A stretch of DNA of 64,000 bases, taken from contig NZ_MSCP01000003.1 in the NCBI RefSeq assembly GCF_002954715.1, positions 99,962 to 163,961 on the forward strand. Direction: 5' to 3'. The notes beneath the pieces are model-generated. The model made no database searches. It was not told where the DNA came from and saw nothing but the letters and a program-made list of their open reading frames with translations. Below, piece after piece: positions 8,723-18,459 of this stretch (position 1 is its first letter; each line of letters starts with the position of its first letter). This DNA is from Aliivibrio sifiae. Its GTDB lineage: Bacteria > Pseudomonadota > Gammaproteobacteria > Enterobacterales > Vibrionaceae. Both the position numbers and the translations under genes were made by a program.

Positions 8723-10513
8723 TTAGTCCCAATGATTTTGGGCAGTACGCTCGTTTTCCATTTCCAAGCCAAAAATTTCTTCTAACTCTATTCGAGCTGC
8801 TTTTGCTTTAGAAGCCAGAACCTTGTCATCTGAATGCAATGGTAACAATTCTTTTAGCATAGCAACATCTAACTTTTTAAAATGCGATTCTGCACGTTTG
8901 GCCTGATAAGGATGCATACCCAAAGATGTGAGGGTTTGTCGGCCTAAATCAAGGGCACCATAAAAAGTTTCTCGTGAAAAGTGATCTACCCCTTCATTTA
9001 GTAACTCATAAGCCTCAACTCGACTTCTCGCCCTTGCTAATATTTTTAGATGTGGAAAATGTTGTTTGCACAATGCCACCACATCCATCACTTTTTGTGG
9101 GTCTGTCTTACATACTACAATCGCCTCTGCTTTTTCTGCGCCAGCTGCTCGTAATAGCTCAACTTGAGTAGCATCACCGTAATACACTTTATAACCAAAT
9201 TTTCTCAATAAACGGATTTGGCTTGGGTCGCTTTCTAAAATTGTCAGTTTAATTTTATTTGCAAACAGCAAACGCCCGACGATTTGTCCAAAACGGCCAA
9301 AGCCCGCGATAATCACTTTAGGCTGAGTCGCATGAGTAAAATCTGATTGTGGCATTTCCTCTTCACTGTTTAATGTTCTCGCAAACCACTTATCTTGAGC
9401 AATCAGTAATAATGGCGTTGTCATCATAGACAAGCTCACTACGACTAATAAAAAGGCGGTTAACTCTCGACTTAATAACCCTTCCATTTGCGCCGCTGTA
9501 AAAAGCACAAAAGCAAACTCCCCACCTTGACTTAATATCATTGCCATCTGGCTACGAGCTTTAGCTTGAGTACCAAACAAACGCGCTAATCCATAAAGCA
9601 ATAACCCTTTTGATGATACTAACAAAGCAACAGCAGCCAATATCTCTAATGGGTATTGCAGTAATAATCCTAAATTTACCGACATTCCTACCGCAATAAA
9701 GAACAAGCCTAATAACAAACCTTTGAATGGCTCAATCGCCACTTCTAATTCATGGCGAAACTCACTCTCAGCCAGCAACACCCCAGCCAGAAATGCACCG
9801 AGAGCCATCGATAAACCCAGTTGTTTCATCGCAGCAGAAACACCAATAACCAAAAGCAATGCGGCAACTGTAAACAGTTCTCTAGCACCACTTTTTACTA
9901 CATAACTAAACAACGGTCTCAGTAAAAAATGACCAAGAGTGAAAATACCTATTACACCAACCAAAATCCATAAACCGTCTAGCCAATTGCCACTCGCACC
10001 ACCAGCAAGTACAGGCAATATCGCAAGCATAGGGATCACTGCGATATCTTGAAATAACAAAACGGCAAAACCAGATTGGCCACTTTCAGAACCCGACAAT
10101 TTACGTTCTTCAATTACTCGCAATGCAATCGCGGTAGATGACAAAGCCAACCCCATGCCTATAACAACACTCACTTGCCACGTTAAACCATAAAACATCA
10201 TGGTTGCGGTAATCACACAAGACGTCACAACAACCTGGCTACCACCAAGCCCAATAATAGGTTTTCGCATCTTCCATAATTTATTTGGATTTAACTCTAG
10301 TCCAATCAAAAAGAGAAGTAACACAACGCCAAACTCAGAAAAGTGCAAGATCGCATCAACATCTGATATGAGTTGTAATCCCCAAGGACCAATCGCAATC
10401 CCTGCAAGTAAATAACCAAGTACGGCACCTAGGCCAAATCGTTGGGCTAAAGGAACAGTTACAACAGCCGCCGCTAAAAATATAGAACTGGTATGTAGCC
10501 AATCTCCTGCCAT
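8723..10513 (-). CDS. kefB: Glutathione-regulated potassium-efflux antiporter KefB
   Basis: This CPA2-family inner-membrane K+/H+ antiporter is gated by glutathione adducts and protects against electrophiles by acidifying the cytoplasm. The 596 residues comprise about 12-13 membrane segments (1-380; LFLIGLELNPNKLW and GQSGFAVLLFQDIAVIPML are typical). A cytosolic RCK_N/KTN domain follows, with the NAD(H)-type motif IIAGFGRFGQIVG near residue 400. It was called KefB rather than KefC because the upstream partner is KefG. The coupling is tight, with start and stop overlapping by one base (TAATG). Confidence 0.93.
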   Translation of the reverse strand: MAGDWLHTSSIFLAAAVVTVPLAQRFGLGAVLGYLLAGIAIGPWGLQLISDVDAILHFSEFGVVLLLFLIGLELNPNKLWKMRKPIIGLGGSQVVVTSCVITATMMFYGLTWQVSVVIGMGLALSSTAIALRVIEERKLSGSESGQSGFAVLLFQDIAVIPMLAILPVLAGGASGNWLDGLWILVGVIGIFTLGHFLLRPLFSYVVKSGARELFTVAALLLVIGVSAAMKQLGLSMALGAFLAGVLLAESEFRHELEVAIEPFKGLLLGLFFIAVGMSVNLGLLLQYPLEILAAVALLVSSKGLLLYGLARLFGTQAKARSQMAMILSQGGEFAFVLFTAAQMEGLLSRELTAFLLVVVSLSMMTTPLLLIAQDKWFARTLNSEEEMPQSDFTHATQPKVIIAGFGRFGQIVGRLLFANKIKLTILESDPSQIRLLRKFGYKVYYGDATQVELLRAAGAEKAEAIVVCKTDPQKVMDVVALCKQHFPHLKILARARSRVEAYELLNEGVDHFSRETFYGALDLGRQTLTSLGMHPYQAKRAESHFKKLDVAMLKELLPLHSDDKVLASKAKAARIELEEIFGLEMENERTAQNHWD

Positions 10514-11055
10514 TAGCTTTCTCCTTTAGGGTTTACTAGCCATTGTCTATATTCATCAATAAATTGCTGACGTTTCTCTATCGTGATTTTTCGAGCCCAA
10601 TATTGAATTGATGGGGTTAACCACTCCATTTGACACAAAGCTGCGGTGATCTTAAAAGGAATTAAAATATCATCCATTGAATATTGGTTATAACCCGTTT
10701 CAGAAAAAGCCTCTTCAATACCACCGGCAGTAATTACACTGCGCCACTGTTTACCCTTTAAAGCATTACCCTCACCATAGGCGAATCCCTTTCCAAGCAC
10801 ACAATCCATCCACTCTTTTAATAATGAAGGGCAAGAATAAAGATAAAGAGGGTGTTGAAAAACGATGATATCGTGCTGTGCTAATAATTCATGCTCATAA
10901 ATAACATCAATAAAAAATTCAGGATAATGAGCATAAAGATCATGCACAGTGACATGCGGTAAATTTTGATATACGGATAAGATCGCCTTATTGGCAATCG
11001 AATGTTCCGGATCAGGATGAGCGAGGATAACTAATATTCTAGGCAACTGAGTCAT
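10513..11055 (-). CDS. kefG: KefG, NAD(P)H oxidoreductase ancillary to KefB
   Basis: KefG is a flavodoxin-like quinone reductase-family protein needed for full KefB activity. It has 180 residues. ILVILAHPDPEHSIANK is the FMN-binding start; FQHPLYLYSCPSLLKEWMD and GKQWRSVITAGG match the NQO/KefF/KefG fold. It lies directly upstream of kefB with a one-base overlap, which argues for stoichiometric expression. It diverges from yheS, with about 200 nt between them. Confidence 0.93.
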   Translation of the reverse strand: MTQLPRILVILAHPDPEHSIANKAILSVYQNLPHVTVHDLYAHYPEFFIDVIYEHELLAQHDIIVFQHPLYLYSCPSLLKEWMDCVLGKGFAYGEGNALKGKQWRSVITAGGIEEAFSETGYNQYSMDDILIPFKITAALCQMEWLTPSIQYWARKITIEKRQQFIDEYRQWLVNPKGES

Positions 11056-11255
11056 AAATTCCTTTCTAGACTTCTCTTCTTATTATTTTAGATTAGGATG
11101 AATTGGGCTTTCACAATTAAAAATTATCACAAAATATCAACATACCCTACTATCCTCTCATCATACAGACTATTTCTATATCGACAATCTTCGCTCTTCC
11201 GCCTACTATGCTCTCCGTATTCACCATTTTGCCAACAAGAGAAGAACACCACAGC

Positions 11256-13187
11256 ATGATTACGTTTTCAGACATTCAATTACTTCGTGGCGGAAAGCCA
11301 TTACTAGAACAAGCCTCTGCCACCATTCATCCCGGTGACAAAGTTGGTTTAGTCGGAAAAAATGGCTGTGGTAAATCCACTCTTTTTGCACTTATTAAAG
11401 GCGAATTGAGTGTTGATGCCGGTTCAAACCGCGTACCTCAAAACTGGGAAATGGCATGGGTTGCTCAAGAAACTCCAGCACTAGAACGCAAAGCGATTGA
11501 TTACGTTATTGATGGTGATAGAGAATTCCGTGGTTTAGAAGAACAGCTACTGAAAGCAGAAGCCGCAGATAACGGCACCTTGGTTGCTGAACTTCATAGC
11601 AAAATAGACATTGCTGGTGGTTATACAATTAACTCACGCGCCGCTGAGTTACTTAATGGTTTAGGCTTTTCACAACAGCAGATGGAGTGGAATCTAACTC
11701 AGTTCTCTGGTGGTTGGCGTATGCGATTAAACTTGGCTCAAGCCCTAATTTGTCGCTCAGACCTATTGTTACTTGATGAACCTACCAACCACTTAGATTT
11801 AGATGCGGTAATGTGGTTAGAGCGTTGGTTACAAAACTACCCTGGCACTTTAATGCTAATTTCTCATGACCGTGATTTTCTTGATCCTGTTATCAACCGT
11901 ATTATTCATGTTGAGAATCAGCAATTAAACGAATACACAGGTAACTACTCGTCATTTGAAGTGCAACGTGCTGAGAAACTGGTACTGCAACAAGCTAAAT
12001 ATCAGAAGCAACAAAAGAACATGTCACACATGCAGTCATATATCGACCGCTTCCGTTATAAAGCCTCAAAAGCTCGCCAAGCACAAAGCCGTATTAAAGC
12101 ATTAGAGAAAATGGAAAAAGTGCTACCAGCACAATTAGATAACCCATTCAGTTTTAACTTTAGAGAACCTGATGCTCTGCCAAACCCAATCTTAATGATG
12201 GATGAAGTGAGTGCCGGCTACGAAAACAACACTATTCTAGAGCAAATTCGTTTGAACCTTGTTCCGGGTAGCCGCATTGGTCTACTAGGCCGCAATGGCG
12301 CAGGTAAATCAACACTAATAAAATTACTCTCTGGAGAGTTAGCACCACAAAGTGGCGTATTTAATTATTCTCAAGGCGTAAAAATTGGTTACTTTGCACA
12401 GCACCAATTAGAAACTCTGCATGTAGAAGAAACACCACTGCAACACCTTATGCAAATTGCACCTAATCACACAGAGCAACAATTACGAGACTATTTAGGG
12501 AGTTTTGGTTTCCAAGGTGAAAAAGCGCTCGATAAAATTGGGCCTTTCTCTGGTGGCGAAAAAGCACGTTTAGTATTAGCACTTGTTGTATGGCAAAAAC
12601 CAAACATGCTGCTACTCGATGAACCAACCAACCACCTTGATTTGGATATGCGCCAAGCCTTAACTATGGCACTGCAAACCTTTGAAGGTGCAATGGTTAT
12701 CGTAAGCCATGATAGATATTTGCTGCGTGCAACTACTGATGACTTGTATTTAGTTCATGATCGCCAAGTCGTGCCTTTTGATGGTGACTTAACGGATTAC
12801 TACAAATGGCTAACAGAACAAAATAAGACCGAGCGTAAAGAACAACTGCAACAAGATAAACAAGATAGCCCAAGCACCTCTACCAGTTTAAGTGCGGCAG
12901 ATAAAAAAGAGCAAAAACGTAAAGAAGCCGAATTCAGAAAGCAAATAGCACCACTACGTAAAGAAGTGACTAAGCTTGAAAAGAAAATGGATAAGCTAAA
13001 TGAAGCGCTAAGCCAATCTGAAGAAGAACTGGGTGATGTGTCTTTGTATGAAGCCGAAAACAAAAAACGCTTAACTGAAGTATTAGCCATTCAAGCATCT
13101 GCAAAATCGGAGCTTGAAGAAGTCGAAATGGAATGGATGGATCTTCAAGAACAAATTGAAGAAAAAGAGAATGCCTCTCAGCTATAA
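11256..13187 (+). CDS. yheS: ABC-F ATPase YheS
   Basis: YheS is a cytoplasmic ABC-F protein with two ATPase domains in one chain and no membrane segments; the family acts on ribosomes. It has 643 residues. Walker A motifs are GKNGCGKST and GRNGAGKST, signatures SGGWRMRL and SGGEKARL, and Walker B segments LLLLDEPTNHLDLD in both halves. The linker region (about 245-310) is basic. The C-terminal 110 residues form a Lys/Glu-rich coiled coil. The start at 11256 (MITFSDIQLL) follows E. coli YheS, which begins at the same point; a 16-residue upstream extension is not conserved. It overlaps the next gene by 17 nt. Confidence 0.93.
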   Translation: MITFSDIQLLRGGKPLLEQASATIHPGDKVGLVGKNGCGKSTLFALIKGELSVDAGSNRVPQNWEMAWVAQETPALERKAIDYVIDGDREFRGLEEQLLKAEAADNGTLVAELHSKIDIAGGYTINSRAAELLNGLGFSQQQMEWNLTQFSGGWRMRLNLAQALICRSDLLLLDEPTNHLDLDAVMWLERWLQNYPGTLMLISHDRDFLDPVINRIIHVENQQLNEYTGNYSSFEVQRAEKLVLQQAKYQKQQKNMSHMQSYIDRFRYKASKARQAQSRIKALEKMEKVLPAQLDNPFSFNFREPDALPNPILMMDEVSAGYENNTILEQIRLNLVPGSRIGLLGRNGAGKSTLIKLLSGELAPQSGVFNYSQGVKIGYFAQHQLETLHVEETPLQHLMQIAPNHTEQQLRDYLGSFGFQGEKALDKIGPFSGGEKARLVLALVVWQKPNMLLLDEPTNHLDLDMRQALTMALQTFEGAMVIVSHDRYLLRATTDDLYLVHDRQVVPFDGDLTDYYKWLTEQNKTERKEQLQQDKQDSPSTSTSLSAADKKEQKRKEAEFRKQIAPLRKEVTKLEKKMDKLNEALSQSEEELGDVSLYEAENKKRLTEVLAIQASAKSELEEVEMEWMDLQEQIEEKENASQL

Positions 13188-13662
13188 CCTTCCAATCAGT
13201 AAACAACAAAAGGCTTTGCTTACTTGCGAAGCCTTTTGGACTTTCTCGTTATCCCATTATAAGAATCAAGATGTACAATCAGCCGCTCTCATCTTACAGG
13301 ATCAGTATCAAGGCAATGTGAATCTTGCTCTACTTTTACACTGGCTTGATTCCCTTTATATTGCATTCCCGTCAGTGCATATTCCCTATTTTAAGAAAGC
13401 ACTAATTACAACAGATACCCTACTTACCTCTTATCGATCATTAAGAAAACAGATCAAACAAACGGTGGACATATCTCTTTATCAACAAGCTCTTCAGTTT
13501 GAACTGCAATTAGAAAAACAACAACAAGCTGATCTTATTGATACGGTTCTACGTATTGAATTGATGCAAGCAAACCAACACGGCAGTTTATTACAGACTT
13601 ATTGCTCCTCACTCAATGCCGATTCATTATATCTTTCTCTACAAGCTAAAAAGGGATCCTAA
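13171..13662 (+). CDS. TIGR02444 family protein
   Basis: The 163-residue protein starts MPLSYNLPISKQQ and has the segment CEAFWTFSLSHYKNQDVQSA, a Trp-containing helical motif of the TIGR02444 family. It lies between yheS and yheT in several gamma-proteobacteria. Function unknown. The ATG at 13171 lies inside the 3' end of yheS; the upstream alternative would extend it by 19 basic residues that look like yheS coding in another frame. A 3-nt gap to yheT suggests an operon. Confidence 0.82.
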   Translation: MPLSYNLPISKQQKALLTCEAFWTFSLSHYKNQDVQSAALILQDQYQGNVNLALLLHWLDSLYIAFPSVHIPYFKKALITTDTLLTSYRSLRKQIKQTVDISLYQQALQFELQLEKQQQADLIDTVLRIELMQANQHGSLLQTYCSSLNADSLYLSLQAKKGS

Positions 13663-13665
13663 TTC

Positions 13666-14634
13666 ATGATGGACTCATTCATTCCTGCCTCAGGATTATC
13701 CAACGCACATATCCAAACCTTATTACCACGTTTATTGCGTAGAAACCCTCTGTTTAATGCATATTGGCAGCGTTTAGAGCTACCTGATGGTGATTTTGTC
13801 GATTTAGCATGGAGCGAAAATCCGAATAAAGCCGGAGATAAACCCATCTTCATTTTATTTCATGGTTTAGAAGGCAGCTTTGAAAGCCCATACGCGAATG
13901 GATTACTCGCCGCCGCCAAAGAACAAGGTTGGTTAGGCGTAATGATGCACTTTCGAGGCTGCAGTGACGTACCAAACCGTTTAGCTAGGGCATATCACTC
14001 AGGTGAAACCGAAGACGCTCGTTTCTTTATTCAAATGTTAGATAACCGCTTTCCACAACAAGTTAAAGTTGCTACTGGGATCTCTCTGGGTGGTAATATG
14101 CTAGTCAATTATCTCGCCAAGTACAAAACAAACACATTATTGAATGCAGCAACCGTTATTTCTGCACCATTAGACTTGGCTGCCTGCTCAGAACGTATTC
14201 AGCACGGTTTTTCTCGTATTTATCAAACGTATTTATTACGCTCATTAAAAGCCAGTAGTATCCGTAAGATAAACGGAAATAGAAAAGCGATTGTTGGTTT
14301 AGATAAAGCAATGATAGCTGCAATTCCTGACTTATTGCAGTTTGATAATTTACTTACTGCACCAATGCATGGCTATCAAAACGCACAAGATTATTATCAA
14401 CAATGCAGCGGTTTACAGTTTTTAGATAACATCGATATTCCGACCCGAATTATCCACTCTAAAGATGATCCTTTTATGACGACAGCCGTGATCCCTACTC
14501 ATACCCTGCCTAACTGTGTACACTATCAACTAACAGAAAATGGCGGTCATGTGGGCTTTATTAATGGCTCATTTACCAAACCAAACTTTTGGTTAGAGAC
14601 AACCGTAAACCAGTGGTTTCAAAAAATCATCTAA
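13666..14634 (+). CDS. yheT: YheT family alpha/beta hydrolase
   Basis: The 322-residue alpha/beta hydrolase has the oxyanion HGLEGS motif (66-71), a nucleophile elbow GISLGGN with Ser140, an Asp in HSKDDPFM, and the terminal catalytic His in NGGHVGF. That is a complete Ser-Asp-His triad. The substrate is unknown; the family is annotated as putative esterases. It follows the TIGR02444 gene by 3 nt and precedes yheU, as in E. coli. Confidence 0.92.
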   Translation: MMDSFIPASGLSNAHIQTLLPRLLRRNPLFNAYWQRLELPDGDFVDLAWSENPNKAGDKPIFILFHGLEGSFESPYANGLLAAAKEQGWLGVMMHFRGCSDVPNRLARAYHSGETEDARFFIQMLDNRFPQQVKVATGISLGGNMLVNYLAKYKTNTLLNAATVISAPLDLAACSERIQHGFSRIYQTYLLRSLKASSIRKINGNRKAIVGLDKAMIAAIPDLLQFDNLLTAPMHGYQNAQDYYQQCSGLQFLDNIDIPTRIIHSKDDPFMTTAVIPTHTLPNCVHYQLTENGGHVGFINGSFTKPNFWLETTVNQWFQKII

Positions 14635-14668
14635 CCCTAATCGTTAATAAAATGGATGAGTAAGTAGT

Positions 14669-14911
14669 ATGATCATTCCTTGGCAAGATATCGCACCAGA
14701 AACCCTAGAAAACTTAATATCAGAATTTGTTCTTCGTGAAGGCACCGATTACGGTGAAATGGAATGCAGCCATCAGGATAAAATAGCTCAAATCGCACTG
14801 TTATTAAAAAATGGTGAGGCAATGGTTGTTTTCTCAGAGTTACATGAAACCGTTGATATTCAAACCAAAGCACGTTTTAACCCTAATCTAACGAATCATG
14901 AGTTTGAATAA
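14669..14911 (+). CDS. yheU: YheU family (UPF0270) protein
   Basis: The 80-residue protein starts [20 protein letters not shown] and continues with [11 protein letters not shown], the core of the UPF0270 family. It is small and acidic, with no known activity. It lies 34 nt after yheT with a Shine-Dalgarno GGATGAG and before prkB, the order seen in enterobacteria. Confidence 0.92.
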   Translation: MIIPWQDIAPETLENLISEFVLREGTDYGEMECSHQDKIAQIALLLKNGEAMVVFSELHETVDIQTKARFNPNLTNHEFE

Positions 14912-15022
14912 TCACTTTCAATCACTCACAAATTTTAAACGATAACGTATCATTTACGGCAACCCTGTTATAACATCTTCGCTATCAAGGCTTGATGCCA
15001 AGAATTATAGACAGGGTTTGTC

Positions 15023-15892
15023 ATGTCCGCTAAACATCCAATTATTGCCGTTACTGGCTCCTCTGGTGCTGGTACCACCACCACCTCTGAAGCCTTCCGT
15101 AAGATGTTCAATATGATGGACATCAAAGCATCGTGGCTTGAAGGAGATAGTTTCCATCGATTCACTCGTCCTGAGATGGACGTCGAAATCCGTAAAGCCA
15201 AAGAACAAGGTAAACACATCAGCTACTTTGGTCCTCAAGCGAATGATTTTCCAGCTCTTGAACAGTTCTTCCGTCAATATGGTCTTGATGGCACAGGACA
15301 GTATCGCCGTTACTTACACACCTTTGACGAGGCCGTTCCATTTAATCAAATGCCAGGCACCTTTACTCCATGGCAAGATCTTCCAGATAATACCGATGTT
15401 CTTTTTTATGAAGGATTACACGGCGGCGTTATGGACGGTGAGATTGATGTTTCTCAGCACGTTGACTTATTGATTGGCATGGTACCGATTGTAAACCTTG
15501 AGTGGATCCAAAAATTCGTTCGAGATACTCGTGATCGTGGTCATTCACGAGAAGCGGTAATGGACTCAATTGTTCGCTCAATGGATGATTATCTTAATTA
15601 CATTACGCCACAGTTTTCACGCACCCATATTAACTTCCAACGAGTACCAACGGTCGATACATCAAACCCACTTAACGCCAAAGGCATTCCAAGCTTAGAT
15701 GAAAGCTTTGTGGTGATCCGTTTCCGTGGCATACGTAATGTTGATTTCCCTTACCTGCTAGCCATGATTGATGGGTCTTTTATGTCTCGCCATAACACAC
15801 TTGTGGTTCCGGGGGGGAAAATGAGTTTTGCGATGGAATTAATCATTCGTCCATTACTTCAGCAACTGATTGAAACTGGAAAAATAGGGTAA
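15023..15892 (+). CDS. prkB: Phosphoribulokinase-family protein PrkB
   Basis: The 289-residue P-loop kinase has AVTGSSGAGTTTTSEAF near the N-terminus, WLEGDSFHRFTRPEMD and FYEGLHGGVM. These match the class I phosphoribulokinase family. There is no RuBisCO gene in the window and the genus is not autotrophic, so the physiological substrate is uncertain. In enterobacteria this gene sits near crp; here menA follows instead. It has its own upstream gap of 111 nt, so a separate promoter is likely. Confidence 0.93.
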   Translation: MSAKHPIIAVTGSSGAGTTTTSEAFRKMFNMMDIKASWLEGDSFHRFTRPEMDVEIRKAKEQGKHISYFGPQANDFPALEQFFRQYGLDGTGQYRRYLHTFDEAVPFNQMPGTFTPWQDLPDNTDVLFYEGLHGGVMDGEIDVSQHVDLLIGMVPIVNLEWIQKFVRDTRDRGHSREAVMDSIVRSMDDYLNYITPQFSRTHINFQRVPTVDTSNPLNAKGIPSLDESFVVIRFRGIRNVDFPYLLAMIDGSFMSRHNTLVVPGGKMSFAMELIIRPLLQQLIETGKIG

Positions 15893-15976
15893 TCCTTCCC
15901 CTCTTTTACTTTCAAATTTGGGGTTCTTCCAAAAATAGTGAATAATAGAGAGTCTATTCACTATTTTTGCGATGCT

Positions 15977-16885
15977 ATGAAAACTTCTCCTTTTGCTATT
16001 TGGCTCAGTGCTGCTCGACCTAAAACACTTCCCCTTGCGCTTGCATCTATTATGACAGGCTCGGCATTGGCATATTGGAATAACCATGCTTCTGCAACCA
16101 TCACCCTCATGGCATTTGTTACTGCAACCTTATTACAAATTTTATCTAACCTTGCTAATGATTATGGTGACGCAGTAAAAGGCACTGATAATGATGATCG
16201 CCTTGGTCCACAACGAGCAATGCAATCGGGGTTAGTGACTCAAGAAACAATGAAAAAAGCCATTGGCATTAATATCATTCTTACGATTATTAGTGGCTTA
16301 ACATTAGTGTTTATTTCTCTTAACCAAGCGATGGATATCATTGGCTTTATTGCTCTTGGTTTATTAGCTATTGGGGCTGCTATTGCTTATACAATGGGAG
16401 ATAAACCTTATGGCTATCGTGGTTTAGGTGATATTTCAGTCTTTATCTTCTTTGGCTTACTTGGTGTTGCAGGTACTTATTACTTGCATACAGGTCATTT
16501 ATCTACCGCATTATTTTTACCCGCTGTTGCTTGTGGTCTATTAGCAGTTGCTGTCTTAAATATTAATAATTTACGAGATATTGAAAATGATGAAGCGTGT
16601 GGAAAAATGACGCTTGTAGTTCGTATGGGAGCGGCTTGGGGTCGTAAATATCACGCGATTATTATAGCAGTCAGCTTTATCTGTCTTGCCATTTTCAGTG
16701 CGACTCAAATCCATTCATTAACGGGGTGGTTATTTTTAGCAATTACCCCATTCGTGCTTAATCATGTCGTGTCAGTTATACGTGCACCAAACGGTGAAGC
16801 CATCAGACCAATGATGGGAACGGTAGTGCAATGCGCGCTGTTCACTAATATTTTGTTTTCAATCGGTCTTTATTTATCCATATAA
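15977..16885 (+). CDS. menA: 1,4-dihydroxy-2-naphthoate polyprenyltransferase
   Basis: MenA is a UbiA-family membrane prenyltransferase that attaches the polyprenyl chain to DHNA in menaquinone synthesis. The 302 residues contain about eight or nine membrane helices. The two aspartate motifs that bind Mg-diphosphate are present: NLANDYGDAVKGTDNDDR and NNLRDIENDEACGK. RPKTLPLALASI at the N-terminus is diagnostic. The ATG at 15977 was chosen by alignment with E. coli MenA; a GTG at 15938 would add 13 residues and cannot be excluded, since neither has a strong Shine-Dalgarno. It is followed by rraA, as in enterobacteria. Confidence 0.95.
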   Translation: MKTSPFAIWLSAARPKTLPLALASIMTGSALAYWNNHASATITLMAFVTATLLQILSNLANDYGDAVKGTDNDDRLGPQRAMQSGLVTQETMKKAIGINIILTIISGLTLVFISLNQAMDIIGFIALGLLAIGAAIAYTMGDKPYGYRGLGDISVFIFFGLLGVAGTYYLHTGHLSTALFLPAVACGLLAVAVLNINNLRDIENDEACGKMTLVVRMGAAWGRKYHAIIIAVSFICLAIFSATQIHSLTGWLFLAITPFVLNHVVSVIRAPNGEAIRPMMGTVVQCALFTNILFSIGLYLSI

Positions 16886-16974
16886 GCTTGTTATTTATCA
16901 TAGTAATGACTTATTAAGCCCGTATATTAAGAAGCTCTAGAGAGAACTAACACCAAAAAAAGGTAGGCATCATC

Positions 16975-17472
16975 ATGGAATACAATACTTCTGCACTTTG
17001 TGACATTTATTTAGATCTCGTTGATGTTGTTGAACCAATGTTCAGCCACTATGGTGCTAAAAGTTCGTTTTCTGGGCAAATTACGACTATTAAATGTTTT
17101 GAAGATAATGGACTGATCAGCCGACTATTGGATGAAAAAGGCGAAGGCCGAGTATTATTAGTTGATGGCGGAGGTTCATTACGTCGCGCTCTTATTGATG
17201 CCGACTTAGCCGCAAAAGCCGCTCACAATGGTTGGGAAGGCTTGGTGATTTATGGTTGTATTCGTGAAGTCGATTACCTAGAAGAAATTAATATCGGTAT
17301 CCAAGCACTCGCATCTATCCCTGTTGGTGCAGCAAAGAAGAATATCGGTGAAATTGATGTAGCGGTTAACTTTGGTAGTGTGACTTTCTTACCTGAAGAT
17401 CATCTGTATGCGGATTCTACGGGAATAGTAATATCTCAAGAGCCGTTGGAAGAGATGGGTGAAGAAGAGTAG
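16975..17472 (+). CDS. rraA: RraA, regulator of ribonuclease E activity
   Basis: RraA is a trimeric protein that binds RNase E and inhibits RNA decay. The 165-residue sequence has the family core [19 protein letters not shown] and [14 protein letters not shown]. It resembles methylmenaquinone transferases in fold but lacks that activity. The Shine-Dalgarno AAAAGGTAGGC lies upstream. It is conserved next to menA and zapB. Confidence 0.95.
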   Translation: MEYNTSALCDIYLDLVDVVEPMFSHYGAKSSFSGQITTIKCFEDNGLISRLLDEKGEGRVLLVDGGGSLRRALIDADLAAKAAHNGWEGLVIYGCIREVDYLEEINIGIQALASIPVGAAKKNIGEIDVAVNFGSVTFLPEDHLYADSTGIVISQEPLEEMGEEE

Positions 17473-17477
17473 AGCTA

Positions 17478-17620
17478 GAGTTCAGAGGTGATCGTTGAGA
17501 TTACAGCGATAAAAAATGGTTCTCCCCTTATATTGATACTCACAACCAAGTAACAGCTGCGATAAAGGGGAGGAGCTAAAAGCAAAAGCACCACTGCATC
17601 TCCTCCTGATACCTGAACCC
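17478..17620. repeat. Dispersed repeat family A, copy A2
   Basis: GAGTTCAGAGGTGATCGTTG opens the copy, followed by GATTACAGCGA, then TTCTCCCCTTAT and, about 40 nt on, ATAAAGGGGAGGAGCTAAAAGC. It begins 5 nt after the rraA stop codon and fills the first part of the 382-nt gap between rraA and zapB. Confidence 0.8.
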
Positions 17621-17642
17621 TCGCTTTTTGCTCTTATAGAAA

Positions 17643-17682
17643 CAAAGCGATCTAGTCAGCGCAGCGTATAGTTTCTAGGATC
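17643..17682. repeat. Dispersed repeat family B, copy B1
   Basis: AGCGATCTAGTCAGCGCAGC continues into GTATAGTTTCTAG. The reverse complement matches the ACTATACGCTTCGCTAACTAGA-type unit seen at 26.7, 27.0 and 32.5 kb. It directly abuts the zapB terminator. Confidence 0.7.
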
Positions 17683-17683
17683 A

Positions 17684-17716
17684 AAAAAAACCGCAGGTGC
17701 TTTCACACCTACGGTT
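17684..17716 (-). terminator. Intrinsic terminator of zapB
   Basis: On the minus strand ACCGTAGGTG pairs with CACCTGCGGT around a 6-nt loop, and eight T follow. It lies about 140 nt beyond the zapB stop. Confidence 0.8.
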
Positions 17717-17854
17717 CAAATTCATTTCATTTTAACCAATTCTAAATTTTGGCTAAATAGATTCCATTAGTTCAAGGCGGAGACGCGGAGCTTACGATAG
17801 TAAGTGAGCATCGACAACGCAGAAATAATGAAAGCTATGACGACAAAAATAGAA

Positions 17855-18097
17855 TTACTCTACTTCTTCCATCTTACCTAGTAGACCACGGATGCGAGCT
17901 TCAAACTGAGCTTGGTCATCACGTGCTTTTTGAGCTTCTTGCTCAACTTCAGAACGACCGTTGTTTGCTTGCTCAAGATTTTGAGTTAGCTCAGCGTTCG
18001 TTTCTTTTAATTCTTCAACTTCCATTTGTAGCAGTGCGATTGTATCTACTGCCATCTGAACTTTAGCTTCTAGTTGTTCTAATATTTCTAAAGACAT
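17855..18097 (-). CDS. zapB: Cell division protein ZapB
   Basis: ZapB is a short coiled-coil protein that binds ZapA and layers on the Z-ring, linking it to MatP. The 80 residues are almost wholly heptad coiled coil, starting MSLEILEQLEAKVQMAVDTI and ending GLLGKMEEVE, matching the E. coli protein. The ATG at 18097 was preferred over one 27 nt upstream because the family starts at MSLE and an AAGGTGG motif precedes it. It diverges from glpX. Confidence 0.94.
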   Translation of the reverse strand: MSLEILEQLEAKVQMAVDTIALLQMEVEELKETNAELTQNLEQANNGRSEVEQEAQKARDDQAQFEARIRGLLGKMEEVE

Positions 18098-18459
18098 TCC
18101 TGCCACCTTAACTGTAATATTCATTGAGATGCAGAAAATATATATTCTCTGCCGACTTATTTTCTATTCTACTCAGCAATTGTAATTCTGCCATAGTGTT
18201 ATTCATTAAAATGCATTATATGAACAAAAAAACAGCAATTTTTACCAACATCTAACTTACTTTCTTAAGATTAAAACGAACTTCATACCAAAACTAGAAA
18301 TTTCAATACATTATTTGAGTTAAAGCACAACTTACCATCTATCACGTAGAGTGATAATTTTTAAAATATAAGATTCTTAACCCAAAAAGCAAACGTTTCC
18401 CTTTTTGTTGTGATAAAATCTCCGCGATTTTTAAATTCATCGATTTATTCGGAGCAAAT
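18098..18459. other. Divergent zapB/glpX intergenic region
   Basis: This 362-nt AT-rich gap should hold the promoters of both zapB (leftward) and glpX (rightward). TGTGATAAAATCT, about 40 nt before the glpX ATG, resembles a -10 region, but I cannot assign a full promoter confidently. No repeat copy and no ORF is visible. Confidence 0.5.

Noticed and set aside
12800-13090. Ser-rich minus-strand frame of 96 codons at the end of yheS.
   Set aside because: It is the complement of a Lys/Glu-rich coiled coil, which always yields a Ser/Phe/Leu-rich frame; there is no start signal.
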